NCBI RefSeq assembly: GCF_024391045.1
Contig: NZ_JANFCZ010000016.1
Span: 29,341-93,340 of the forward strand
Origin: Pseudarthrobacter sulfonivorans
GTDB lineage: Bacteria; Actinomycetota; Actinomycetes; Actinomycetales; Micrococcaceae
Direction: 5' to 3'
DNA length: 64,000 nucleotides
Shown here: positions 41,830 to 49,708 of the stretch, piece after piece
Layout of the letters: each line of letters starts with the position of its first letter
Numbering within the stretch: the stretch's first letter is position 1
Translations under genes and position numbers: made by a program
Notes under the pieces: model-generated
What the model saw: only the letters and a program-made list of their open reading frames with translations
Told to the model about the DNA's origin: nothing
Databases searched by the model: none

Positions 41830-42858
41830 ATGACTGACACCGCTACCTCCGCCGCGCCCGAAGACCAGAACACAACCTCCGACGACCGCTCCGCGTACGG
41901 CTTCGGGTTGGCCACCATCACCACCGGCACCGCCGATGCCACGGTGCTGGACGTATGGTTCCCGGCACCGGCCCTGGGCATCGCGGCCGACAGCCTGCGT
42001 GCCGTGGAAAACGCCGACGCCGCCCTGGTCCAGCTCGCCGAGGACGGCATCGACCAGGACCGCGGCACTGAGCAGAAAGTGGTCTTCGTCCAGATCAACC
42101 TCGATGAAGCCCCGGCCGACACGGCAGACGCCTACCTTCGCCTGCACCTGCTCTCCCACCGGTTGGTGCAGCCCAACACCATCAACCTGGACGGCATCTT
42201 CGGCAAGCTCCCGAACGTTGTCTGGACCAACTTCGGCCCGGCCGCCGTGGAAGGCTTCGAGCTGACCCGGGCCCGGCTGCGCCGCCGCGGCGCCGTCACC
42301 GTGTACGGGATCGACAAGTTCCCGCGCATGGTGGACTACGTTGTACCCTCCGGTGTCCGGATTGCCGACGCCGACCGCGTCCGCCTCGGCGCCCACCTCG
42401 CCGAAGGCACCACCGTGATGCACGAAGGCTTCGTGAACTTCAACGCCGGCACACTCGGAACCTCCATGGTGGAAGGCCGCATCTCCGCCGGTGTGGTCAC
42501 CGGCGACGGCAGCGACGTCGGCGGCGGTGCCTCCATCATGGGTACCCTCTCGGGCGGCGGCAAGGAGCGGATCGCCGTAGGCGAGCGCGTCCTGCTGGGC
42601 GCAAACTCCGGCGTAGGCATCAGCATCGGCGATGACTCCGTGGTGGAGGCCGGCCTCTACGTGACTGCCGGCACCCGCGTTCGCGTTCCCGGACCCAAGG
42701 ACGAAGTGGGCGAGGACACCACCAAGATCGTCAAGGCGGCTGAGCTGTCCGGCGTTCCCAATCTCCTCTTCCGCCGCAACTCCACCACCGGCGCCGTCGA
42801 AGCCTTGCCCCGCAAGGGTCAGACGGTGGAACTGAACGACGCCCTCCACGCCAACTGA
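41830..42858 (+). CDS. dapD: Tetrahydrodipicolinate N-succinyltransferase
   Basis: Transfers succinyl from succinyl-CoA to tetrahydrodipicolinate in diaminopimelate synthesis. The 342-residue protein is the longer actinobacterial type: an N-terminal ~110-residue alpha/beta domain, then a left-handed beta-helix of hexapeptide repeats ([41 protein letters not shown]). The start ATG 41830 is set by the TAGACT -10; longer in-frame readings cross dapE antisense. The envelope gene follows 4 bp downstream. Confidence 0.95.
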   Translation: MTDTATSAAPEDQNTTSDDRSAYGFGLATITTGTADATVLDVWFPAPALGIAADSLRAVENADAALVQLAEDGIDQDRGTEQKVVFVQINLDEAPADTADAYLRLHLLSHRLVQPNTINLDGIFGKLPNVVWTNFGPAAVEGFELTRARLRRRGAVTVYGIDKFPRMVDYVVPSGVRIADADRVRLGAHLAEGTTVMHEGFVNFNAGTLGTSMVEGRISAGVVTGDGSDVGGGASIMGTLSGGGKERIAVGERVLLGANSGVGISIGDDSVVEAGLYVTAGTRVRVPGPKDEVGEDTTKIVKAAELSGVPNLLFRRNSTTGAVEALPRKGQTVELNDALHAN

Positions 42859-42862
42859 CGCG

Positions 42863-43714
42863 GTGGCGCCGAGGGGACGTGGCTTCCGGCGTGCCACAGT
42901 GCTTCTGCTTGCCCTGGCACTGATAGCGGGCGGCGTCTACACGGTGGTGGCCATCGTGCAGCGTTCCGAAACACTGGTTTCGGAACGCTGCACGGCCGAC
43001 ACCGGCGCACAGTCAGCGGAGCTTGCCACCGATCAGGCTGCCAATGCCGCCCTAATTACGGCAGTGGCGGTCCGGCGGGGGCTCCCTGCGCGGGCAGCCA
43101 GCATCGCGGTGGCCACTGCGATGCAGGAATCGAAATTGCGCAACATCGGCCGCGGGGACCAGGCGGGACCTGACTCCCGCGGGCTGTTTCAACAGCGTCC
43201 GTCCCAGGGGTGGGGAACCCAGGAGCAGATTATGGATCCGTACTTTGCCGCCAATGCGTTCTACGACGCCCTGGTCAAAATACCAGGCTACGAATCCCTG
43301 GACATCACGGACGCCGCCCAGCGCGTCCAACGCTCCGCCTTTCCCGCCGCTTATGCGCAGCACGAGGTGATGGCCCGGTCGTTCGCGTCGGCTTTGTCCG
43401 GCCAGAGCACGGCTGCCCTGCAGTGTACGCTGCGTGCTCCCGACGCGGCCGGCCAGCCGGATACGGTGGACGTGGAGCTGTCACTGGCCTATGGAGAGCT
43501 CACCACGGCTGTGGAGGGCGGGTCCCTGGTGGTGGAGGCCGGCGGCAGCCAGGCATGGTCTGTGGCCCAGTGGGCTGTGGCCAACGCCAAGGACCTGGCT
43601 GTAGTACAGGTCGATGTCGCCGGGCACCGCTGGCTCCGCAAGAACCAGGCCGGCTGGGAGGAATCGGACGCGCCGGACGGACAGGTCCGGATCACCGTGG
43701 CGCCTGCGCCCTAG
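42863..43714 (+). CDS. Membrane-anchored protein with lysozyme/transglycosylase-like motif
   Basis: A 283-residue protein. Residues 11-32 form a transmembrane or signal-anchor helix (ATVLLLALALIAGGVYTVVAIV). The exported part has ATAMQESKLRN with Glu89 as a candidate catalytic acid, and GPDSRGLFQQRPSQGWGT (102-119), similar to goose-type/phage lysozyme-like domains that cut peptidoglycan. The last ~90 residues form a second domain (MVCGP-like VAQWAVANAKDLAVVQVDVAGHRW) resembling actinobacterial phage-lysin-like C-termini. Homologues are often mislabelled heavy-metal transporter. GTG start is 4 bp after dapD, linking a possible wall-remodelling protein to diaminopimelate synthesis; activity is unproven. 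Confidence 0.78.
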   Translation: MAPRGRGFRRATVLLLALALIAGGVYTVVAIVQRSETLVSERCTADTGAQSAELATDQAANAALITAVAVRRGLPARAASIAVATAMQESKLRNIGRGDQAGPDSRGLFQQRPSQGWGTQEQIMDPYFAANAFYDALVKIPGYESLDITDAAQRVQRSAFPAAYAQHEVMARSFASALSGQSTAALQCTLRAPDAAGQPDTVDVELSLAYGELTTAVEGGSLVVEAGGSQAWSVAQWAVANAKDLAVVQVDVAGHRWLRKNQAGWEESDAPDGQVRITVAPAP

Positions 43715-43721
43715 AGCGAGG

Positions 43722-44147
43722 TCAGGCCCGAGGGGCAGGGATGAGGGACTGGATGAGTCCTTCGATCCGGCCCTTGATCTCGTCACGGATGGGGCGGACG
43801 GATTCCAGGCCCTGGCCCGCAGGATCCTCCAGGACCCAGTCCTCGTAACGCTTTCCGGGGAAGTAGGGGCATTCATCGCCGCAGCCCATGGTGATCACGA
43901 CGTCCGATTCCTGCACAGCTTCGGTGGTCAGAACCTTGGGGATCTCAGCAGACATGTCGATGCCCAGTTCCGCCATGGCCTCGACGGCGGCCGGGTTGAC
44001 CTTGCCGGCGGGCCGGGACCCGGCGGAGCGGACCTCAATGTCGCCCTTGGCCATGGTCGTAAGGAAGGCCGCGGCCATCTGCGAACGGCCGGCATTGTGG
44101 ACGCAGACAAACAAAACGGAGGGCTTCCTGGCGGTCTCGGTGCTCAC
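43722..44147 (-). CDS. arsC: Arsenate reductase, low-molecular-weight phosphatase type
   Basis: Reduces arsenate to arsenite. The 141-residue protein has the anion loop VLFVCVHNAGRSQMA (C15-x5-R21), additional cysteines C89 and C93 in ITMGCGDECPYFPGKRYEDW, and VLEDPAG with the general-acid aspartate. This form occurs in actinobacteria as thioredoxin- or mycothiol-linked ArsC; which reductant is used cannot be judged. It lies 39 bp downstream of the ArsR-fusion gene on the same strand, so it is probably induced with it. Confidence 0.9.
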   Translation of the reverse strand: MSTETARKPSVLFVCVHNAGRSQMAAAFLTTMAKGDIEVRSAGSRPAGKVNPAAVEAMAELGIDMSAEIPKVLTTEAVQESDVVITMGCGDECPYFPGKRYEDWVLEDPAGQGLESVRPIRDEIKGRIEGLIQSLIPAPRA

Positions 44148-44186
44148 GTGGTTTCTCCTTCTCGATAGATGGTGGCGGATGAGGGC

Positions 44187-44855
44187 TCAGGCGGCGTGCA
44201 GCCTGGGCGCGAGGTCGCTGATGCGGCCGGCAATGTCGGCGTAGGCGCCCTCGAAGGCCGCGTCAGTGTTGAGCCTGAGGGGATCGGGGACGGACCAGTG
44301 GATCCGGCCCAGGTCCGGGAGTTCCTCATGGGCGTTGTCGCACACGGTCACCACGAAGTCTTCAGCGCGGGCCACGTCGCCGAGCCGGCGCGGGGGCACG
44401 TCCGCGAGCTCGACGCCGTGGCGGCCTGCAACGCTGATGGCACCGGGGGCGATGCGGTCTGCGGGATGCGTCCCCGCGGACGCTGCCGGAATGTGGCTCA
44501 TCTGCTGCCAGAGCGCGGTGGCCAGCTGCGACCTCGCGCTGTTGTGGGTGCAGACGAACAGGACGCGGCGGGCTGCATGGTCGCGGCCAGGCACCAGCCC
44601 GTCCAACGCACCCGGGGCAAGCCGGATGTAGGTGCGGCGCTTATCCGCCTCCGAACGGTGGCGCCTGCAGAGTCCTGCGCCCTCCAAGGTGCGCAGATGA
44701 TGGGACAGCAGGTTTGAGGCCATGCCCAGCTCGGCCTGCAGCTCCGTGGGCGAAGAGTCTCCCAGCGTCAGGAGGTCCACGATGCGAAGGCGCGCCGGAT
44801 CGGCGAGGGCCGCATGTTTGGCCACCCGCGCACGAAAGGCTGCATCAGTCTCCAT
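44187..44855 (-). CDS. ArsR-family repressor fused to a low-molecular-weight phosphatase/ArsC-like domain
   Basis: A 222-residue two-domain protein from ATG 44855 (METDAAFRARVAKHAALADP). Residues 1-~88 are a winged-helix ArsR domain (LADPARLRIVDLLTLG, ASNLLSHHLRTLEGAGL). Residues ~97-222 are a phosphatase/arsenate-reductase domain with RRVLFVCTHNSARSQLA (C102-x5-R108) and SVPDP for the acid. The classical metalloid-binding CxC of the ArsR recognition helix is missing; the cysteines are C63, C102 and C172. The protein may thus both sense and process the oxyanion. Minus-strand TTGACG (44886-44891), 17 bp, CAAAAT (44863-44868) form its promoter, with the ATG 7 nt later. Confidence 0.88.
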   Translation of the reverse strand: METDAAFRARVAKHAALADPARLRIVDLLTLGDSSPTELQAELGMASNLLSHHLRTLEGAGLCRRHRSEADKRRTYIRLAPGALDGLVPGRDHAARRVLFVCTHNSARSQLATALWQQMSHIPAASAGTHPADRIAPGAISVAGRHGVELADVPPRRLGDVARAEDFVVTVCDNAHEELPDLGRIHWSVPDPLRLNTDAAFEGAYADIAGRISDLAPRLHAA

Positions 44856-44862
44856 TGCCTCA

Positions 44863-44900
44863 ATTTTGACTGAGCTAATTCTGTCCGTCAAGCTGTTTGC
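44863..44900. promoter_or_regulatory. Interlocked divergent promoters of the arsR fusion and aquaporin genes
   Basis: Plus strand: TTGACT (44866-44871), 17-bp spacer, CAAGCT (44889-44894), 6 nt, ATG 44901. Minus strand: TTGACG (44891-44886), 17-bp spacer, CAAAAT (44868-44863), 7 nt, ATG 44855. Each -35 overlaps the other promoter's -10, and TTGAC/GTCAA form an inverted repeat with a 16-bp spacer. One bound repressor could shut both. Confidence 0.65.
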
Positions 44901-45641
44901 ATGACTTCTCACCAACCACCGCTGTGGCGCCGCGCCGGGGCCGAATTGCTCGGCACCGGCGTGCTGGTAATGATCGTTGTAGGTTCCGGGATCGCCGCCC
45001 AGCAGCTCTCCCCCAATGATGTAGGCCTGCAGCTGCTGCAAAACAGCACCGCCACCGTATTTGGTCTGACGGTGCTGATTCTCGTTCTGGGGCCAGTCAG
45101 TGGGGCTCACTTCAACCCCGTGGTGTCCCTTGCAGACTGGATCCTGCACCGGCGAAACGGGACGGGCCTGAGCCTGCCGGAGCTGGGAACCTACGTCCTT
45201 GCCCAGACCGTGGGCGGGATCAGCGGCAGTGTGGTCGCGAACGCGATGTTCGAGGTCGGCACGTCCATCTCAGCCAAAGACCGGGCCGGTACGGGGCACC
45301 TCATCGGAGAGATCGTGGCCACCGCGGGGCTCGTCCTGCTGATCTTCGCCTTGGCAGCCACCCGGCGGAGCGCCCTCGCAGCCCCCGCCGTGGGCGCTTA
45401 TATCGGTGCAGCGTACTGGTTTACCTCGTCGACGTCGTTCGCCAACCCCGCCGTAACGGTTGGCCGCATCTTCAGCGACACGTTCGCCGGCATCGCGCCC
45501 GCATCGGTTCCCGGCTTCGTGATCGCCCAGCTGGTGGGTGCAGCCGTTGGCACCGGGCTGCTGCTGGCCCTGTTCCCGGCTGCTGACCGCGTCCATCCTG
45601 ACGTGGTTGCGCCGCAGGGAACGCAAGCGGCCCGCTCGTAG
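44901..45641 (+). CDS. MIP-family aquaglyceroporin, probable arsenite channel (AqpS-like)
   Basis: A 246-residue channel with six helices and both half-helix signatures: SGAHFNPVVSLAD (NPV variant of NPA) and TSFANPAVTVGRIF. The position beside an ArsR fusion and ArsC, with no ArsB or Acr3 pump in the locus, matches the AqpS strategy described in Sinorhizobium meliloti, where arsenite formed by ArsC leaves the cell down its gradient. ATG 44901 is 6 nt after a CAAGCT -10, so the mRNA is predicted leaderless. Substrate assignment is by context. Confidence 0.88.
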   Translation: MTSHQPPLWRRAGAELLGTGVLVMIVVGSGIAAQQLSPNDVGLQLLQNSTATVFGLTVLILVLGPVSGAHFNPVVSLADWILHRRNGTGLSLPELGTYVLAQTVGGISGSVVANAMFEVGTSISAKDRAGTGHLIGEIVATAGLVLLIFALAATRRSALAAPAVGAYIGAAYWFTSSTSFANPAVTVGRIFSDTFAGIAPASVPGFVIAQLVGAAVGTGLLLALFPAADRVHPDVVAPQGTQAARS

Positions 45642-45651
45642 CCCGCTCCCC

Positions 45652-46263
45652 CTAGGCGAGGATTTCCACCACCGGCTGGACGTAGCTGCGGAAGAGTTCC
45701 GGCTGCGACATGAGGTTGTGGCTCATGATGATTTTGTCCGGTTCCAAGTACCAGGCACGCTGTTCGTTCAACGGCAATTCGATGATCGTCAGGTTGAAGT
45801 CCCGTGCCTCCCGGCCCACCTCCATCAGGCGGTCATCCACCATGTCGCCTAACAGCTGGTCCGACCCGCTGGCTATCCGTTCCGCCTCCAGCCGGGCGTA
45901 TTCGCTCCGGCGTTCCCGCGCCCAGACCAGGGCTGAGCCGAAGTGCGCCTGCAGCACGCGCTGGAGCGCCGGGGAGTTGCCGAAGGCCTCAAAATCCGGC
46001 GGCGAGAGTTCCGGCGCGGTCTGCGGATGCGATTTGAGCAATTGTTCCCACCAAGCTTCCCACTCGGTTTTGAGGGCGCTCATACCGCCCACGTCGGCGG
46101 TGAGATGCTGGTGGTCGGCGTGGCGAACCTTGGGCGCTGCGTGTGAGACTGCCGGGTGGCCCGCGCCGTCCAGGCCTGCCGCATCACGGACGAAGAGCGC
46201 GATCATCAGGGGCCCGGACGTGTCCGTCGTGATCTGCCAACCAGAACCACCTGTCTGCTGCAT
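45652..46263 (-). CDS. Conserved hypothetical protein
   Basis: Unrecognised 203-residue soluble protein. ATG 46263 has a strong GAGGAGG ribosome-binding site. The first ~60 residues (ITTDTSGPLMIALFVRDAAGL, VSHAAPKVRHADHQHL) look like one small segment and ~62-203 like a helical domain (LKTEWEAWWEQLLKSHPQ, FGSALVWARERRSEYARLEAERI) ending in ELPLNEQRAWYLEPDKIIMSHNLM. No catalytic motif or membrane segment is seen. It converges with the aquaporin gene (10-bp gap) and lies downstream of a TetR gene on the same strand, so co-regulation is possible. Confidence 0.7.
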   Translation of the reverse strand: MQQTGGSGWQITTDTSGPLMIALFVRDAAGLDGAGHPAVSHAAPKVRHADHQHLTADVGGMSALKTEWEAWWEQLLKSHPQTAPELSPPDFEAFGNSPALQRVLQAHFGSALVWARERRSEYARLEAERIASGSDQLLGDMVDDRLMEVGREARDFNLTIIELPLNEQRAWYLEPDKIIMSHNLMSQPELFRSYVQPVVEILA

Positions 46264-46354
46264 CCCAATTCCTCCTCTGGCCTGCCGTTTCCGGCGTCCG
46301 GCCGCTCTGCTTCCCCGAATCCCAGTCTATTCCCGATGCCAGCGGACGGTAATG

Positions 46355-46966
46355 TCAGCCGGCCAAGCTCCTCACGTGCCGGTCCAGGACGTCACGGCAC
46401 ATCTGCGCAGTCATCCAGCCGGGCTGAAGGAGGGCGTGCATGCAGAGCCCGTCGAGCATCGCCAGGAGCCTCTCTGCCTCGACAATCAGCGACTGCTGAC
46501 CGTCGACGTCGTCGCTGACCAGGGCCGTGATCACCTGCCCGACAACGGCGGCCACCTCCCGGTGGCTGCGGTCACCTTCCGCGGCAAGGTAGGGCCGGAT
46601 CCTGGCGGCATTTTTGAAGGCCATCCAGACGCAGGCCTCCACGGCCCGCTCCTCGTCCAGCGGCAGGAATTCACCCAGCAGGGTTAAAACGGCCTCGTGC
46701 CGCGCGGCCGTGCCGCGCCCGCTGGCCCCGATCGCCGGAAGGGCCGCCGTGAGCCGGACCACGATCCGGTCCACGACGGTGGCAAACGCAAACCGGAGCA
46801 TCGCCTCACTGCCAGCGAAGTAGTGCCGGACCGAACCGACGGCCAGCCCGGCCTCGTCGGCCACCTCGCGCAGGGACGCGCGCTCCAGCCCGTCCACCGC
46901 GATAATCCGGAAGACGGCGTCGACAATTTCCGCGCGCCGGGCTTCGGCGTCAACAATTTTAGGCAC
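46355..46966 (-). CDS. TetR-family regulator (BetI-like C-terminus)
   Basis: A 203-residue repressor-type protein. The N-terminal domain reads RRAEIVDAVFRIIAVDGLERASLREVADEAGLAVGSVRHYF, a TetR helix-turn-helix. The C-terminal ligand domain (ACVWMAFKNAARIRPYLAAE...MLDGLCMHALLQPG) resembles the BetI group. GTG start at 46966. An imperfect palindrome at 46976-46993 lies between it and galE and may be its own operator. Effector unknown. Confidence 0.9.
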   Translation of the reverse strand: MPKIVDAEARRAEIVDAVFRIIAVDGLERASLREVADEAGLAVGSVRHYFAGSEAMLRFAFATVVDRIVVRLTAALPAIGASGRGTAARHEAVLTLLGEFLPLDEERAVEACVWMAFKNAARIRPYLAAEGDRSHREVAAVVGQVITALVSDDVDGQQSLIVEAERLLAMLDGLCMHALLQPGWMTAQMCRDVLDRHVRSLAG

Positions 46967-46975
46967 CCTTATTAT

Positions 46976-46993
46976 TTAGCACACCCGTGCTTA
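46976..46993. promoter_or_regulatory. Imperfect palindrome between TetR and galE, possible operator
   Basis: TTAGCAC-ACCC-GTGCTTA: the arms match at five of seven positions next to the centre. It lies 10 bp before the TetR start and ~25 bp before the galE -10, where it could regulate either gene. Confidence 0.35.
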
Positions 46994-47018
46994 AATCCGC
47001 GAACCGGACGACTTGGGA

Positions 47019-47024
47019 TAGCGT
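47019..47024 (+). promoter_or_regulatory. Candidate -10 of galE
   Basis: TAGCGT lies 7 nt (TGGACCC) before ATG 47032; this rules out the upstream in-frame start at 46987. Confidence 0.55.
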
Positions 47025-47031
47025 TGGACCC

Positions 47032-48045
47032 ATGAAAATTCTGGTCACCGGTGGCACCGGTTACATCGGCTCCCACACTGTTTTGTCCCTGCAGGAAGCC
47101 GGCCATGAGGTGGTGGTGATCGACAACCTGGTGAACTCCAGCGAGGAGTCCCTGCGCCGCGTCGCCGAACTTAGCGGCAAGGCCGCGGAATTCCACCACG
47201 TGGACCTCGTGGACGAAGCCGCCGTGGACGCCGTCTTCGCCGGCAGCGGGATCGAGGCGGTGATCCACTTCGCCGGACTCAAGGCGGTGGGCGAATCCGT
47301 CCGCGAGCCGCTCAAGTACTACTACAACAACCTCGTGGGCACACTGAACCTGATCCGGGTCATGGACCGCCATGACGTGCGCTCCATCGTCTTCAGTTCG
47401 TCCGCCACCGTCTACGGCGAGCACAACCCCATCCCTTACGTGGAAAAAATGGAAATCGGCGCCAACAACCCCTACGGACGCACCAAGGAACAGATCGAGG
47501 ACATCCTCGCGGACCTCGGCGCCGCGGACAGCCGCTGGCACATCGCCCTGCTGCGCTACTTCAATCCGGTGGGCGCCCACCCGTCGGGCCGGATCGGCGA
47601 GGATCCCCAGGGCATCCCCAACAACCTGGTCCCGTTCATCGCCCAGGTGGCCGTGGGCCGCCGTGAGAAGCTCATGATCTTCGGCGGCGACTACGGCACC
47701 CCTGACGGCACCTGCCTGCGCGACTACATCCACGTGGTGGATCTCGCCCAAGGCCACGTGGCCGCCCTGAACCACGTCGCCGACCGCACGGGCGTCTTCC
47801 GCTGGAACCTCGGCTCCGGAAAGGGCTCCTCCGTCCTGGAGGTCCTGCGCTCCTTCGAGAAGGCCGTGGGCCAGCCCATTCCGTACGAGATCACCGAGCG
47901 CCGGGCGGGCGACCTCCCCGCGTTCTGGGCCGACGCCACCTCCGCCCTGGCCGACCTCAGCTGGTCCACCACCAAAACCGTGGACGAGATGTGCGAAGAC
48001 CACTGGCGCTGGCAGAAGAACAACCCCCAGGGCTACGCCTCCTGA
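47032..48045 (+). CDS. galE: UDP-glucose 4-epimerase
   Basis: NAD-dependent SDR enzyme interconverting UDP-glucose and UDP-galactose for sugar use and wall polysaccharides. The 337-residue protein begins MKILVTGGTGYIGSHTVLSL (Rossmann G7-x-x-G10-x-x-G13). It has the catalytic triad S124 (FSSSATVYG), Y148 and K152 (NPYGRTK), LRYFNPVGAHPSGRIGEDP and LRDYIHVVDLA. A longer frame to GTG 46987 is open, but the promoter sits inside it, so ATG 47032 is used. It converges with gltA. Confidence 0.96.
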   Translation: MKILVTGGTGYIGSHTVLSLQEAGHEVVVIDNLVNSSEESLRRVAELSGKAAEFHHVDLVDEAAVDAVFAGSGIEAVIHFAGLKAVGESVREPLKYYYNNLVGTLNLIRVMDRHDVRSIVFSSSATVYGEHNPIPYVEKMEIGANNPYGRTKEQIEDILADLGAADSRWHIALLRYFNPVGAHPSGRIGEDPQGIPNNLVPFIAQVAVGRREKLMIFGGDYGTPDGTCLRDYIHVVDLAQGHVAALNHVADRTGVFRWNLGSGKGSSVLEVLRSFEKAVGQPIPYEITERRAGDLPAFWADATSALADLSWSTTKTVDEMCEDHWRWQKNNPQGYAS

Positions 48046-48062
48046 CCCTGCCTTCCCCATCG

Positions 48063-48113
48063 ATTGCTCCGTAACTGCCCTTTGAGCCCCCAAAAGGGCA
48101 GTTACTCAGCAAT
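48063..48113. repeat. Intergenic inverted repeat between convergent galE and gltA
   Basis: Left arm 48063-48084 and right arm 48091-48113 pair over about 20 positions with two mismatches and a one-base bulge (GTAACTGCCC against GGGCAGTTAC at the core). Like the element at 9829-9887 it begins TTGCTC, ends AGCAA, contains CAAAAG near the centre, and separates convergent genes. Confidence 0.8.
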
Positions 48114-48133
48114 GGATGGTGGTTAACGCGAAA

Positions 48134-48164
48134 CGGCCGCTCACCTGTGAAAGGTGAGCGGCCG
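48134..48164. terminator. Terminator hairpin after gltA (and galE)
   Basis: A perfect 13-bp stem CGGCCGCTCACCT / AGGTGAGCGGCCG (48134-48146 with 48152-48164) and a 5-nt loop. Located between convergent genes, 32 bp after the gltA stop. Confidence 0.85.
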
Positions 48165-48196
48165 CCGTCGTAATTCAGTCAGTCCACGCGCGGAGG

Positions 48197-49480
48197 TTAG
48201 CGGACCGGGTAGTCGCGCTCCGGCTCGCCGATGTACAGCTGGCGCGGGCGGCCGATCTTGGTGTTGGGGTCGGTGATCATTTCACGCCACTGGGCGATCC
48301 AGCCAGGCAGGCGGCCGATCGCGAACAGGACAGTGAACATCTTCTCCGGGAAGCCCATGGCCTTGTAGATCAGGCCGGTGTAGAAGTCCACGTTCGGGTA
48401 GAGCTTGCGCTGGATGAAGTAGTCATCATTCAGCGCCTTCTCTTCGAGGCGCAGGGCGATCTCCAGCAGTTCGTCGTTGCCGCCGAGCTTGCTGAGGATC
48501 TCGTGTGCCGTGGCTTTGACGATCTTGGCACGCGGATCGTAGTTCTTGTAGACACGGTGTCCGAAGCCCATGAGGCGGACGCCGTCTTCTTTGTTCTTGA
48601 CCTTCTCCATGTAGTCCTCGGGCTTGGTGCCGTCGGCCTGGATCTGGCGGAGCATTTTGAGCACGGCCTCGTTGGCGCCGCCGTGGGCGGGGCCGAAGAG
48701 GGCGTTGATGCCGGCCGACACCGAAGCGAAGAGGTTGGCGTTCGAGGAGCCAACCAGGCGCACGGTGGAGGTGGAGCAGTTCTGCTCGTGGTCCGCGTGC
48801 AGGATCAGCAGCAGGTCCAGCGCCTTGGCAATGACCGGGTCCACTTCATACTGCTCGGCCGGCAGGCCGAAGCTCAGTCGCATGAAGTTCTCCACGAGGT
48901 TGTGGGAGTTGTCCGGGTACAGCATGGGCTGCCCGATGGACTTCTTGTGCGCGTAGGCGGCGATGACCGGCATCTTGGCCATGAGGCGGATGGTGGACAG
49001 CTCCACCTGCTCGGCGTTGAACGGGTCCAGGGAGTCCTGGTAGAACGTCGACAGCGCGGAGACGGCCGAGGACAGCACGGGCATCGGGTGGGCGTCGCGC
49101 GGGAAGCCACTGAAGAAACCCTTGAGTTCTTCGTGCAGCAGGGTGTGGCGGCGGATCTTCTGGTCAAAGGCTTCCAGCTCGGTGGCGCTGGGCAGGTTGC
49201 CGTAGATCAGGAGGTAGGAAACCTCGAGGAAGCTGGAGTGCTGCGCCAGCTGCTCGATGGGGTATCCGCGGTAACGCAGGATGCCCGCATCGCCATCGAT
49301 GTAGGTGATGGCGGAGGTGGTTGCTGCAGTGTTCATGAAGCCGGGGTCAAAGGTGACTGCGCCCGTCTGCTTGAGCAGCTTGGAAACGTCGTATCCTTCG
49401 TTTCCTTCAACAACCTTGATGCGCGGGAGCTTGAGCTCGCCTCCTGCATGGTGCAGGGTTGCGCTGTTGGTCTCAGTCAT
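48197..49480 (-). CDS. gltA: Citrate synthase (type II, hexameric class)
   Basis: Condenses acetyl-CoA with oxaloacetate at the entry to the citric-acid cycle. The product has 427 residues from ATG 49480 (MTETNSATLHHAGG), with a GAAGGGG ribosome-binding site; the 22-residue extension to 49546 is rejected. The N-terminal beta domain (LKLPRIKVVEGNEGYDV, GDAGILRYRGYPIEQLA) marks the GltA type. Active-site residues are in LLILHADHEQNCSTSTVR, FGPAHGGANEA and YPNVDFYTGLIY. The 228-bp upstream gap holds its promoter only. Confidence 0.96.
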   Translation of the reverse strand: MTETNSATLHHAGGELKLPRIKVVEGNEGYDVSKLLKQTGAVTFDPGFMNTAATTSAITYIDGDAGILRYRGYPIEQLAQHSSFLEVSYLLIYGNLPSATELEAFDQKIRRHTLLHEELKGFFSGFPRDAHPMPVLSSAVSALSTFYQDSLDPFNAEQVELSTIRLMAKMPVIAAYAHKKSIGQPMLYPDNSHNLVENFMRLSFGLPAEQYEVDPVIAKALDLLLILHADHEQNCSTSTVRLVGSSNANLFASVSAGINALFGPAHGGANEAVLKMLRQIQADGTKPEDYMEKVKNKEDGVRLMGFGHRVYKNYDPRAKIVKATAHEILSKLGGNDELLEIALRLEEKALNDDYFIQRKLYPNVDFYTGLIYKAMGFPEKMFTVLFAIGRLPGWIAQWREMITDPNTKIGRPRQLYIGEPERDYPVR

Positions 49481-49708
49481 GGAGTCCCCTTCATGAGGCG
49501 CTTGGGCCTCTGTCGAAAGCTTGATCCAACCGGTGAGCCGTGGCACTGTCCCTGTTCATCCAGGAAATCCAACACCCGGGCTGCCTTCTTGTAGAAAGCC
49601 ACCATTGATAGTCACTTAAAAAGTACCGCCCGATGGACTGGTGGCACTAATCGGCGGCTGCCGAAATCCCCCCAAAACGCCACCTTTGTGGCGCGAGTCA
49701 TAAGATTG

